From positions 39,619-103,618 of the forward strand of contig JAGXON010000002.1 of NCBI GenBank assembly GCA_023659865.1: a stretch of DNA of 64,000 nt, in the 5' to 3' direction. This stretch comes from Candidatus Diapherotrites archaeon LH_S9 (GTDB lineage Archaea; B1Sed10-29; WALL01; JAGXON01). The notes under the pieces are model-generated. The model had not been told where the DNA came from, searched no databases, and saw only the letters and a program-made list of their open reading frames with translations. Positions 11,701 through 19,949 of the stretch are shown here, piece after piece. Both the position numbers and the translations under genes were made by a program. How positions within the stretch are numbered: the stretch's first letter is position 1; every line of letters begins with the position of its first letter.

Positions 11701-13891
11701 AAAAGCAACTGGAGATATAATAGAACCAACAGACAGCAATGGAGCAGAACCAACAGACAGCAATGGAGCAGAAAACGGTGAAGACAGTAGAATATTCAAG
11801 CTCACGTTCAGGGTAACAGACGAAGACGGAATAGAAGAAGGAGAAGAATCTTTCGATGTAAAAAGCGATTACTGGAAAGAAGACCACACAGGCCGAATGA
11901 CCGACGATAGTAATAGCTTCGGATCAACATCCTGTAATGCCGAACCCGTGACCCCAGGAGACTTAACAGAACACAAAGTAACCTGCCCAATCAAGATGGT
12001 GAACAATTCAGTGAACGACATCACTGTAACCGGAAAAGACAGAAGAGATAACACCAGAACCGAAACATTCAAAGTAATCTGGGATCAGAACCCACCAAGA
12101 ATAAACGATCTTTCTATGAACCCTCTTGGAAAGCTGGTTCTACAAGAAAACGAGGGACCTCTAAGAGACATGTCCCCAAAAATTTCTTTCACAGTAACAG
12201 ACAGGTACACCCCTATAGGCGGATGCGACGCAAGACTAAACTTCGGAGCAGAAGCAGCTGACTACCTAAGCTACGGGTGCAAACTTAAACCAAAAACACA
12301 AGTAAAAAACCAACCAAACAAAGCAAAAGTAGTCTGCGACTACAAAAACATTACCGACGACAAAACAGCACACTGGCCTCTCCTACTACTTGACATGAGT
12401 AACCCAGTCACCATAGACTGCTGGGACGGCCTTCTTAACAGGAACATAAAAAATATAGAAGATACGGGAAAGGGCTTAAAAGGGATAGACGCAACCGAAG
12501 TTTCAGACATCGTGGTCAAAGCCTGTAAATTAGTCAGAAAAGATTCTTCAGCAGAAGAGATACAAAAAGCAGGCTTCAGAGACGTAGGAGAAGAAGGATC
12601 AATAGAACTGAAAGAACATCATACGAGTGGAGCAGACATCGATGAAGACGGCGTCTATATTAGCGTCGTAGTAACAGGAGAGGATTCAATGGAGGTCGTG
12701 GAACCAGGTAAAGACGAAAAAGGCGAAATCGCAAAAGCCGTTAAAAATAGGTTACATAACATGAAAATACCAAGCTGGAGCATAGATTGTGCTACTGGAG
12801 GAATCTGCCTGGGTGGAATACAAGCAGCAATAAGGGCAGCATCAGCTGCATGCGCCGAAACTGGAGGAACAGGATGCAGGGAAGCTGCAAAAGAGACTAC
12901 CAGTGAAAGCTCAAAAGCATCAACTAAAGAAGGTAGCAAGGCATCCAGCGAAGCGATGGAAAAGACGCTCACAGAAGAAAAAGCGAACTATCTGCGCCAG
13001 TTCCTGCACGGAAGCCGGGACGCGGGAGAGACGGCCGGAGGAGAGGCGGTCAGCGGAGAAGAAACGACCAAACTGTTCAACTTCCTGGAAGGAGAGACGG
13101 AGACGGTCGGAGGAGAGTTCCGTATATCAGTACCAGAATGGAGTAAGGGGATGGAAGAAGGAATAGAAGAAGGAACCAAAATTACAATAGAAACCGAATC
13201 CGCTTCCGGATCATCCCTTAAAGGACTAGTGAAAGCGTTGGGAGGTAAAGGCTGGAGAGCTGTGAAAGCCGGAGGCTATAAGGGAGCTTCAGCCGGGAAG
13301 AGCATAGCTTCAGCCGGGAAGGGCATAGGTTCAGTCGGAAAAGGCGCACTAAAGAGAGGTCTATCAAAATTATCATACTTAGTTACTAACCCTCTCTCAC
13401 TAAGTTCCCGGGTTGCAAAAATTGGATTTATATCCGGTGCAGCAGAAAAAATTGGAATAGGACTAACAGTAGTCAGAGGAGCGGCATACGTAAGCATAGA
13501 GCATACGATGGGTCCAGCGGTAGAAGAAGTAGCAGGAAGATATAAAACAGGAGACGAATGCGAGTACAGTACTGAAAAACCGTGGGCGTCGCCGAAGGCT
13601 TTAGGAGTAGCCACTGAACTGGGAGCAGCAATGGTATGCCCTGGCTGCCTCGCCTTCAAAATAGCTCTCCCAGACAAGTGGGACGCACTAATATGCGAAC
13701 CAGAAAGCGGAGAAATATCCAGAAAAGACGACGAAAGCCCAAGAAGATACATAATTAACGCAAAAGGAGGCAGAAAAGACATGGGAGCAGGAGGACCCAT
13801 GGCCGGCGCTCTATCAATATGTACTGAATCATGCAACGACTATGTATGCATAGTCTCAATAGCAGAAGAACCTGAAGCTCCTTTCAGGTAA
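5759..13891 (+). CDS. Giant membrane-anchored surface protein P1 (2710 aa)
   Basis: First of four paralogs. Residues 1-40 are cytoplasmic and contain a motif shared with P2 and P3 (YFKLEDKFYD...IPIY.IIDPI...IPS.PLT). One TM helix follows (about 42-63), then an extracytoplasmic shaft. Cys module A lies at about 155-240; carboxypeptidase-regulatory-like Ig repeats run to about 600; a domain with FFTGTPG and SKYLKVNVAQYQDP lies near 690-740. Cys module B is near 1331-1455 (SC, ICDSQQ, DCGVI, TWC). A Ca-loop-like CGNDEDENANGYQDDGCGC lies near 1828. The last 370 residues are different: Gly/Ala/Ser-rich with repeats such as SAGKSIASAGKGIGSVGKG and hydrophobic stretches, resembling membrane-active regions. 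Base composition also changes from about 12,470 onward. A GAGGTAA site precedes the start. Function is inferred to be a surface fibre; no catalytic motif is recognised. Confidence 0.75.
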   Translation: MSLSDIYFKLEDKFYDMTDAIDNAGIPIYSIIDPIENAGIPSFPLTIAVVLIIIALAGYFFMGAAPAGGGEVGIQISANGELRQGAIVKASQEGAEKTSGTTNKEGMVGLSLNSDETYKIEVTAEGCTTYREAVKPSEEALPLSFTLQCAEGGEEEACFGISKSIEVTQLQGPQGFPPEDCAVRVHKKDGGAVPLNWNATNGKLRINEPSDTCPPKKSDVIIDCNTLEYKGTISTMLEELSLYGSLEMTEKTDQAEQEEEGEEAHSLISADIKTMSTQGVPLEGIVVKTVDEEGNKLDLGFENTVTETTTGPNGNAIIKLPSGQDFWIQANDPQGAYQSISPDNMYTATSTQAQQTISVTLSRGYETTIIAKEKATQNPIRNAKISVKTNEKTITQGYTNGEGKFVTTLIKNQQYTTNVRHPQYGSKSVQLQGGGTKTVYLEEIDQTKAGTLTVDVKSSHDLKESFSDVKLELVSTKNNTVWMEKTTGPDGRAYFENVMRGDYFLKALPPGGVRYQKFDQFSISARNTTQKQLEVTPAQRDITVKTEIYSENVDRPIRKQGVRVELWDQNYQERIGVRQSGKTRKVKFTVDRERRIFLIAEFVDNQGTKYGPLKTSPFKPLQDEEKTLTLQTISETVNLEAPNQIIAGKERTAELHLSLPRYKVQQNYQNAYIEFFTGTPGNLGSLQKTPVVVNPVSLSDFASQDPYIDSIKKSNEYSYGTEPSPDKTGTSKYLKVNVAQYQDPTTYTIDIPLYAKAMASGKTKLSYRAVWTTPEGNEVTSHQGKWKEKQIEVFPSQTNQYHELETGPFYSYSSWLTETKTGSPQQKISTTKNSYFYSHLKAKARTRTDRWGLKVTNIPDNAEGVSYEGRVVKEGSTIPIPKTSVSGSDFKIESTDPAYSLTKDDVVEFTITMQAKEEGEASLALFNDFNNALEYTVTGKSKEEETIVSGVTAALTTKSNFCTRHYDNQQGDCWYSYNPEEETLPANSKDLKFITNLQASESRKVNVKFQGGQSIEFTENEQNTLLKQVEAPEEIEIDAEGTAITNEKLNVFIWEQGTQQPTEPWAQVTYGPTDYKMSTTPIDNGKVKQSYSQQTDEIRITVTKETAQIIENVGANVLKRNRVKLTSPGWSESRYAYLDNQQEQNVFTLSIDPEKTLEQNVKITAESDKFGKIEEEKSVKSISFEPEFPHFFQESVAIRKETRPNTITISSTWDKPISVSASELKRTGFKITQTAKTFYSGGNDVKETIEDTSNITIPPEGKAKISIVGKATDAKCRLQQPVSVIDLDVQEVPGTKHYSFEFNCTVGEQPEKQIQTVKSYFIRETESPALVNRFSCPVDTRQGKYAYICDSQQLGIALGDAADDLLEHRQVVNHTYYYAFGNDRLTALELREIAKDHDFDHIINAYGKKESAAKTAASDLVLDGKIDCGVIKATVEKINNDNDVKINFEKTGDATWCSRTGSNEEMATYFMSLLNYNRDLRPNLGKFYSFAQDTDAELMVKGLQEARKKGNQIKNSMLFSYDSEGISPGTLISSRTGGAASSKIYYKECALNNAAGCPEFARNSFTQPAIGYLNVNQFNDVKIGMVYNVSSITRQELREYRALYMTRLAQLASGDTVNAQFSSTAWSFTVKANGEKGLIYNPADDDNKEQVVDLTAPEITEFKLKGEDFYGEPNKELTGKTDLKAKIKANGDISYCTIVNVKPNGEETEGKNVSGFKPFGDQKTVLADFKILSGSGIKTARAWCYEHGVPSHKKGDGIVLDESGLKLIPALPSLYTLDFKSERFPNLGAIKNVRSRYSQPDYCWMELSNYDKPTEGEMQAEATKNTICGNDEDENANGYQDDGCGCTTIHKEDEKDEESCGPFPEGAANEGIFFYTTPVHFQTPVITNEMATEKIETEVYCRNKAGNEQEMLTKDGKTMKLYKWSQQVPDFKLPEDLTLALPDLPDVREESFRIYQTDSDLVKERDINPATIISKERGFTIKATGDIIEPTDSNGAEPTDSNGAENGEDSRIFKLTFRVTDEDGIEEGEESFDVKSDYWKEDHTGRMTDDSNSFGSTSCNAEPVTPGDLTEHKVTCPIKMVNNSVNDITVTGKDRRDNTRTETFKVIWDQNPPRINDLSMNPLGKLVLQENEGPLRDMSPKISFTVTDRYTPIGGCDARLNFGAEAADYLSYGCKLKPKTQVKNQPNKAKVVCDYKNITDDKTAHWPLLLLDMSNPVTIDCWDGLLNRNIKNIEDTGKGLKGIDATEVSDIVVKACKLVRKDSSAEEIQKAGFRDVGEEGSIELKEHHTSGADIDEDGVYISVVVTGEDSMEVVEPGKDEKGEIAKAVKNRLHNMKIPSWSIDCATGGICLGGIQAAIRAASAACAETGGTGCREAAKETTSESSKASTKEGSKASSEAMEKTLTEEKANYLRQFLHGSRDAGETAGGEAVSGEETTKLFNFLEGETETVGGEFRISVPEWSKGMEEGIEEGTKITIETESASGSSLKGLVKALGGKGWRAVKAGGYKGASAGKSIASAGKGIGSVGKGALKRGLSKLSYLVTNPLSLSSRVAKIGFISGAAEKIGIGLTVVRGAAYVSIEHTMGPAVEEVAGRYKTGDECEYSTEKPWASPKALGVATELGAAMVCPGCLAFKIALPDKWDALICEPESGEISRKDDESPRRYIINAKGGRKDMGAGGPMAGALSICTESCNDYVCIVSIAEEPEAPFR
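11723..11770 (+). repeat. Perfect 24-bp in-frame tandem duplication inside P1
   Basis: Two identical 24-base units (11723-11746 and 11747-11770) encode the repeated octapeptide EPTDSNGA. The lack of any difference between the copies suggests a recent slippage or duplication event in a linker between domains. Confidence 0.85.
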
Positions 13892-13899
13892 ATTATAAT

Positions 13900-13949
13900 A
13901 TGAACTTAAAAGGCAAGCAATAGTATGAACCTAAAAGGCAAGCGATAGT
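13900..13949 (+). repeat. Two 25-bp tandem repeats, each an ATG micro-ORF, before the P2 start
   Basis: Units 13900-13924 and 13925-13949 differ at two positions. Each starts with ATG, encodes MNLKGKQ or MNLKGKR and ends in TAG. They directly precede the real start at 13950, whose first codons (MNLKEK) are a third diverged copy. They read as duplicated gene starts closed by a stop codon. They could compete for ribosomes or be left from slippage. Confidence 0.8.
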
Positions 13950-16900
13950 ATGAATTTGAAAGAAAAGTACTTTGCAATAGAAGACAAATACTACGACTTC
14001 CTCGACAAACTCTGGAACAAAAACATACCCATCTACAAAATCATCGACCCAATAGAAGAAAAAGGAATACCCACACTCCCCCTAACAACACTCGTACTAC
14101 TACTAACGATAGCGATCCTCGGACACGCCTTCCTAATGCCAGGAGCAGCACCAACCCAAGAAGAAAGAATTCCAGTCACAATACAAACACAGAACCAGCA
14201 AAAACAATCAATCAGTGAAGTGCAAGTAGCAGCACTATACCAAAACCAAGAAATAGCATCCGGAACCACACAAAACGGAACAACACAACTACAACTCCTA
14301 AAAGGAAAAACAATCAAAATAACCGCAAAATCAACTGACTGCAACCAAACAACAAAACAAATAATAATAGCAGCAAAAACCACGATAATCCTCCAACTCC
14401 AATGCAAAACCACAGGAAAACCACAAGCCGGAAAATGCATCCAAATCATAGAAGGACTAGAACACACCCTACTAACCAGTCCAGCTGGAAGTATGGAACC
14501 ACAAAACTGCCAACTCACCATCAAAAAACCAAACGGAGAACCAAAAGACACAAACTGGAAAATACAACAAGAAAACACACTAATACTCGACCCAAACGAA
14601 TGCCTCACACAAAACCACACAATCCAAATCGACTGCCAACACCACCAATACCACAGCAACCCAAAACCCCTAATACAAGAAGCACAAACATACGGAGAAA
14701 TCGAACTAAACCCAATCGACCCAGAAGCAGAAGCAGACGCAGACCTCGACAACGTAGCAGACTCGCTTGACCCAGACACACAAGCCGAAGGACCCATAGT
14801 AGACGACAACCAGAACAACATCCCAGACGTAGAAGAACAAACCTCAAAAAACAACCACGACAACACCTACGCCATCCACATCAAAACAAAAAACAAGACA
14901 AACAAACCAATCAACCTAATAACCATCCAAGCAACCAACCAAAAAGGAGAACCCATCCAACCAGCATACGACAACGAAATATACACAGACCCAACAGAAA
15001 ACGGAACAGCAAAACTAGAAATAAAACAAGGCACAAAATTCTACTTAAAAGCCATAGACCCACAGAACAGATACAGAACAGCACTCACATCAACCTCGTA
15101 CACCTCCACTCCCCAAAAAATTGTTTCCATAACAATGGAAAAAGGATTCCCAACCACCACCACAATACAAAAACAAAAAAACAACCAAGCAATAGATTAC
15201 GCCACACTCAGACTAAAAGCAAACAACAAGCTAAGACAAAAAACAACCACAAACCACCAAGGAAAACACACCTTCAACCTCAAAAAAAACGGTGAATACA
15301 CACTCGAAATAACACACGACAACTACGTTCCAAAAAAAGTTTCTTTAACCGGAGCACAAGACCAAACCATCCAACTAAAAAAACTCAACCAAAACAACTC
15401 AGGAAACCTAGAAATACAAACAGTCAACGCAAAAGGAATAGAAGAACCATTCCCACAAGTCGAAACAAAAACCATAAACCTAGAAGGAATAACCACCAAA
15501 ACCTGCACCACAAACAGACAAGGCACATGCACACTCAAAAAACTACTGCAAGGAAACTACACACTAAAAACCAGAGCACCCGGAAAAAACAACTGGCAAA
15601 CACACACACAAACCACAATAAAACCAGGAGAAACCACCTACAGAACACTGAAAGCAATCCCGCTCGCCGTCACCCTCACAATCAGAACCAAAGTAAACAA
15701 CTACCCACAAGAAAACGTAGAAGTAACCCTATTCGACACCACCTACGGACAACCCGAAAAACTAGCAAAAAAAGACTCAGGAAGCACAAGAAAAGTCCGA
15801 TTCAACACATACAAAAACAAAAAACTGTTCCTAAGAACAGAATACCAGTCCGAAAAAGGATACTACGGACCCCAAATCACCAACGTATTCACCATACAAC
15901 AAGACACTACAAAAACAATCAACCTCAAACAAGTAAAACAAGACATACACCTAAAAACACCAAAACAAGCAACATCAGGACACACCTTCGACACCCAACT
16001 CAAAATAGACCTACCGTACCAGAACAACAAAACCAAACAAACCTACAGAAAAGCCGAAGTAGAAGTATGGACTGGAACACCAGGCACAAAAATCAATCCA
16101 TTCGCAACACCCGTGCTCCTGAACCCAATAAACACCTACCAATTCAAACTTCAACCAACACCGCAAGTCACCACACTAACCTACAACACCTATCACTATA
16201 ACAACCCAAGCGAAGGAAAAGAACCATCCACAGCATCCAAATACATTAAACTCACGATAACCAACTACGAAGAACCACAAACCTACTCAATCAACCTACC
16301 GATGTTCGCAAGACACGGAACAAACACCAACACAACAATACACTACCGAGCAACATGGGAAACCCAAAACGGGGAAGAAATCTACTCCCACACACAAAAC
16401 TTCGCACAAAAAAACATCACAATCACCCAAGGACAAAAATGGATACAAACAAAAAACCCAGAATTCCACAAATACAGAGCAGGATTCACAACCCAAAAAA
16501 ACACAGAAAACACCACCTGGCAACAAAGCCTCTCAACAACCCAAGGATCCATCTTCTACCTACAACTACAAGCCCTACCAAGATACGAAATGAACCAATA
16601 CAGCATCCCCCTCGACACCTACCCACCAATGCAAGGACAAAAACCAATAAAAACACTCTCATACAACGGAAAAATCCAGAAAATAAAAGGAACAACCCAA
16701 ATCTATGAAACAAAAGCAGAAACAGAACTCCCAACCGAACTAACCATCTCAGAAGGCAGCCCAACACCACAACTCAAACCAGGAAACATACTCCACACCA
16801 CAATACAACTACAAGCCCAAAACCCAACAACCACAGCAGAACTACAAATACTAGAAGACCAAGCCAACACCCTCAACTACCAAATAACCAAAACACCAAA

Positions 16901-19900
16901 ACAACAACAAACCACAATACCAAACATCATAGGACACACTCAAACCAAAGTAAAACAATGCCGCAACAAAAAATGCGAATGGACCACTCCAAAACAACCA
17001 ATACCAACCTCCTCACTAACAGGAGAACCAAAAGAAGTCGAAATCAAAACAGTGTTCAACAACACAGGCGACCAAACACAAAAATTCAACATAAACATAC
17101 AACCCAACGGACTCAAAGAAACCAGTGAAAACACCGAAAACATGACCCTCCAACCACAACAACAAAAAGAATTCACCTTAACCGGAGAAGGAAACACACT
17201 CAACAAAAAACAAATCAACATACAACTAAACAGTCAAACCTGGAAAACCATCGAACACACCGCAGCCACCTACCGAATGAACACCTACCCAAACCCAATC
17301 ACAGAACACGACCAAGAAATAACCGCAACCATCAACAAAGAAACCCATGACAACACCTACTCAATCACAGAAATAAAAACAGAAAACAGAGACCAAGAAA
17401 TCGAAATAACAGGCATCATAAACAAATGGCTAACACAAGACATCGCCGAAAACCCAGAACAATTCACAAAAACAGGACTAGACCTCGAAACCGGTCAAAT
17501 CACATTAAGAGCGCAGAGCCGAAGATTCGGAACAATAAACAAAACCATAAAAATACAGGGAACCGCAATCACACCAGAAAAAACTGATCACTCAACCACA
17601 TTCACAACCACACCCGAACAAAAAAGCACGACGTACGCCACAATACACAACTACTGGCAACAACCCATAACACTAACACTAGACGAAGTACACCAACACC
17701 TCGAAACACCTGAAGGACAACCAGCACAAAAACAACCAGAAGACATCTACCAAACAAAACATAAAATGCAAGCAATCAACGCAGACGGAAGCACAATATC
17801 TTGCGGCGGAGAATGCGACGTAGAAGAAAACGATAACATAGACATTCCCGTAAACGGAAAAGCCAACGTCATACTCGAAACCAAACCCGTATTTCCAGAC
17901 GAAGGAACACCAGAATGCAACAACTACGCACAACACACAAGAATAACCCTAGAAACAGAACCAGAACAAGCCGGAAGCAAAAAAACCAAGACCTACAACT
18001 TCAAACACAACTGCAACTACGGAAAAACAACTCCAGGCTTCGAAACACTCGGCACAACATACGTCACAAAAAGAGAAACAGGAACAGAAGACCAAATAAC
18101 CCCACACTCATGCTCAGCACTACCAGGACAAGCAACACTCTGCGACGCAGAACAAACCTCACTAACACTCCTCAAAAAAGTTGAACAATTCAAAAACACA
18201 CCAAAAACCAGTACAACACTCACACTCGCAACAGCAAACGAAAAAATAACCCCAAACACCCTCACAAAAACAAGTAACTACTACGGACTAGGAACAACTA
18301 CAACAAGAAAAAAACAAGCCAGCCAAGGAAACCTAGCGCTCCCAACAGACCTAACCTGCGGAGTCAACAGAATCACTCTAGAAAAACCAGCCAGCGCACC
18401 AGGCATAATCAACGCCACCGTAAGAAACAGACCAAAAGTTTGGTGTGACTCAAGCCAAAACAGGTTCGTCACCGGACTACTAAACAAAGACGAAGGACTA
18501 AAAGACCGCTACCAAAGCACACTAACACTACAAACCACCGGATTCCAAGGATTCGATAAATTCAGGGAAGCGGCACGAACCCACCTCCTCAACTACCTTA
18601 CAGGCGGAGAAGGTCTTCCACCCAGTGGAAGAAACCAAATCACATTCGGAGTAAAAGAACTATCTGGCTCCGACCTCGAACAAGGAATCAAGGACAAAAT
18701 CACCGACTACTACAAAAACAAAAACGAACCGATTCCGTCACTAACAGCGTACTACAACCAACAAGGAACATTTCGAGGAGGAGGAAAAGACATACAAATC
18801 CGAATAGTATACAAACAAGGAACAGATCAAGGAACCCGCGAAAAAATGACCTCCTGCTTCGTCAACAACCTCCTATCGCTCTGGATAAACGGAAACTCGC
18901 CAAAAGGAATCGAACCAAGTACATACGTCTACGACCTCACAACATGCGACAGCGTGGAAACCACTTTCAAAACACCAGAAATCACGGGCTTGACCTTCCT
19001 GAACGAACAGCCAAAGCCAAAAGGGATAGAAAGCGCTCGAACTGGTGAAACGGTCCACCCAGCATTCGACACAAATGCCAATCTAGAAGAATGCATAATA
19101 AACGCAGCAGACAAAGGCGAACCCATCAGCATATCAACGGACAAACTTTTAGAACTAGGAAAAGAAAATTTAGAACTAAAACAAGAAAACCCAAAAGACA
19201 AACTAGTCTACGAGGATGGAATAGAATGGGAAACAACCAAAGAAAAACAAAAACGAACAGTAGAAATCCGATGCCGAAACCAACAATGGCTATGGACCCC
19301 AATAAACAAAATGAATATCTTTATAGATGGAAAAGCACCAAAAATCGACATACCGTCAGAACCAGGCCTACTGATCTACGATGAAGGACTTGCAACCCCT
19401 GGCGGAGATCCACCAGCAAAATTCATCGTAAAGGCAACAGACCATTACATGGAAGAAGGAGGATGCAAAGTAACACAAGCAGAAATAGGTACCATACAAA
19501 TCGAAGAAGAACATATAGAAGAAGAAGAGTACTACCCCACATCAGGAGGTTCCCCCGACTGCTCCGTCTCATCAACCCCTTCCGCAACAGAAGAAGAAAC
19601 TGAATACGAGTGCACCTTCCCCAGCATCGAAGTAGCCGGACTAGAGCAAGCCAAGATAACCGTAACATGCACAGACAAACACGGAAACGAAAACACAAAA
19701 ACAAAATCCGCTACTTATGCAACCTCAGATAAGATGTCCTCATACATACTGGAGGAAGATTCAGTCCACTACCCCTCAGAAATAATAGGAAAGCAGTTAA
19801 CGGGAACCGGCGACAAAGACAAACTGCCAAACGAACTATTCCGATGGAAAGGAAACACTATATACTCAAACAGCGAAGAACTAACACTCGGCATACGACT

Positions 19901-19949
19901 CAACATGCCAAACGAATACGCTGGATGCAAAATCAAAAAAAAACGATAA
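13950..19949 (+). CDS. Giant membrane-anchored surface protein P2, N-terminal 1999 aa, ends at a frameshift
   Basis: Paralog of P1. The N-terminus MNLKEKYFAIEDKYYDF is almost identical to P3 in both protein and DNA. TM helix is at about 41-63. Cys module A is near 161-250, followed by an acidic Asp-rich segment (DADLDNVADSLDPD, about 258-293) resembling calcium-binding thrombospondin-type-3 loops. Ig-like shaft repeats follow; WTGTPGT lies near 706. Cys module B spans about 1387-1497 (SC, LCDAEQ, TCGVN, VWC). The coding strand is extremely A+C-rich to about 20,155: bases 14881-14940 contain only 2 G and 5 T. The frame ends at a nine-A run (19935-19943) followed by CGATAA; the +1 frame continues as good homologous protein to 21135. 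Either the gene is frameshifted, the run slips in vivo, or the assembly has one base wrong. Confidence 0.75.
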   Translation: MNLKEKYFAIEDKYYDFLDKLWNKNIPIYKIIDPIEEKGIPTLPLTTLVLLLTIAILGHAFLMPGAAPTQEERIPVTIQTQNQQKQSISEVQVAALYQNQEIASGTTQNGTTQLQLLKGKTIKITAKSTDCNQTTKQIIIAAKTTIILQLQCKTTGKPQAGKCIQIIEGLEHTLLTSPAGSMEPQNCQLTIKKPNGEPKDTNWKIQQENTLILDPNECLTQNHTIQIDCQHHQYHSNPKPLIQEAQTYGEIELNPIDPEAEADADLDNVADSLDPDTQAEGPIVDDNQNNIPDVEEQTSKNNHDNTYAIHIKTKNKTNKPINLITIQATNQKGEPIQPAYDNEIYTDPTENGTAKLEIKQGTKFYLKAIDPQNRYRTALTSTSYTSTPQKIVSITMEKGFPTTTTIQKQKNNQAIDYATLRLKANNKLRQKTTTNHQGKHTFNLKKNGEYTLEITHDNYVPKKVSLTGAQDQTIQLKKLNQNNSGNLEIQTVNAKGIEEPFPQVETKTINLEGITTKTCTTNRQGTCTLKKLLQGNYTLKTRAPGKNNWQTHTQTTIKPGETTYRTLKAIPLAVTLTIRTKVNNYPQENVEVTLFDTTYGQPEKLAKKDSGSTRKVRFNTYKNKKLFLRTEYQSEKGYYGPQITNVFTIQQDTTKTINLKQVKQDIHLKTPKQATSGHTFDTQLKIDLPYQNNKTKQTYRKAEVEVWTGTPGTKINPFATPVLLNPINTYQFKLQPTPQVTTLTYNTYHYNNPSEGKEPSTASKYIKLTITNYEEPQTYSINLPMFARHGTNTNTTIHYRATWETQNGEEIYSHTQNFAQKNITITQGQKWIQTKNPEFHKYRAGFTTQKNTENTTWQQSLSTTQGSIFYLQLQALPRYEMNQYSIPLDTYPPMQGQKPIKTLSYNGKIQKIKGTTQIYETKAETELPTELTISEGSPTPQLKPGNILHTTIQLQAQNPTTTAELQILEDQANTLNYQITKTPKQQQTTIPNIIGHTQTKVKQCRNKKCEWTTPKQPIPTSSLTGEPKEVEIKTVFNNTGDQTQKFNINIQPNGLKETSENTENMTLQPQQQKEFTLTGEGNTLNKKQINIQLNSQTWKTIEHTAATYRMNTYPNPITEHDQEITATINKETHDNTYSITEIKTENRDQEIEITGIINKWLTQDIAENPEQFTKTGLDLETGQITLRAQSRRFGTINKTIKIQGTAITPEKTDHSTTFTTTPEQKSTTYATIHNYWQQPITLTLDEVHQHLETPEGQPAQKQPEDIYQTKHKMQAINADGSTISCGGECDVEENDNIDIPVNGKANVILETKPVFPDEGTPECNNYAQHTRITLETEPEQAGSKKTKTYNFKHNCNYGKTTPGFETLGTTYVTKRETGTEDQITPHSCSALPGQATLCDAEQTSLTLLKKVEQFKNTPKTSTTLTLATANEKITPNTLTKTSNYYGLGTTTTRKKQASQGNLALPTDLTCGVNRITLEKPASAPGIINATVRNRPKVWCDSSQNRFVTGLLNKDEGLKDRYQSTLTLQTTGFQGFDKFREAARTHLLNYLTGGEGLPPSGRNQITFGVKELSGSDLEQGIKDKITDYYKNKNEPIPSLTAYYNQQGTFRGGGKDIQIRIVYKQGTDQGTREKMTSCFVNNLLSLWINGNSPKGIEPSTYVYDLTTCDSVETTFKTPEITGLTFLNEQPKPKGIESARTGETVHPAFDTNANLEECIINAADKGEPISISTDKLLELGKENLELKQENPKDKLVYEDGIEWETTKEKQKRTVEIRCRNQQWLWTPINKMNIFIDGKAPKIDIPSEPGLLIYDEGLATPGGDPPAKFIVKATDHYMEEGGCKVTQAEIGTIQIEEEHIEEEEYYPTSGGSPDCSVSSTPSATEEETEYECTFPSIEVAGLEQAKITVTCTDKHGNENTKTKSATYATSDKMSSYILEEDSVHYPSEIIGKQLTGTGDKDKLPNELFRWKGNTIYSNSEELTLGIRLNMPNEYAGCKIKKKR

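Noticed and set aside
13276-13836. 186-aa minus-strand frame opposite the P1 tail
   Set aside because: Shadow of P1; Pro/Ser/Ala-rich antisense product without start signal or homology.
14033-14866. 277-aa minus-strand reading frame antisense to P2
   Set aside because: It arises because the A+C-rich coding strand makes the opposite strand poor in stop codons. Composition (Ser, Cys, Phe, Val runs) is unnatural and there is no ribosome binding site.
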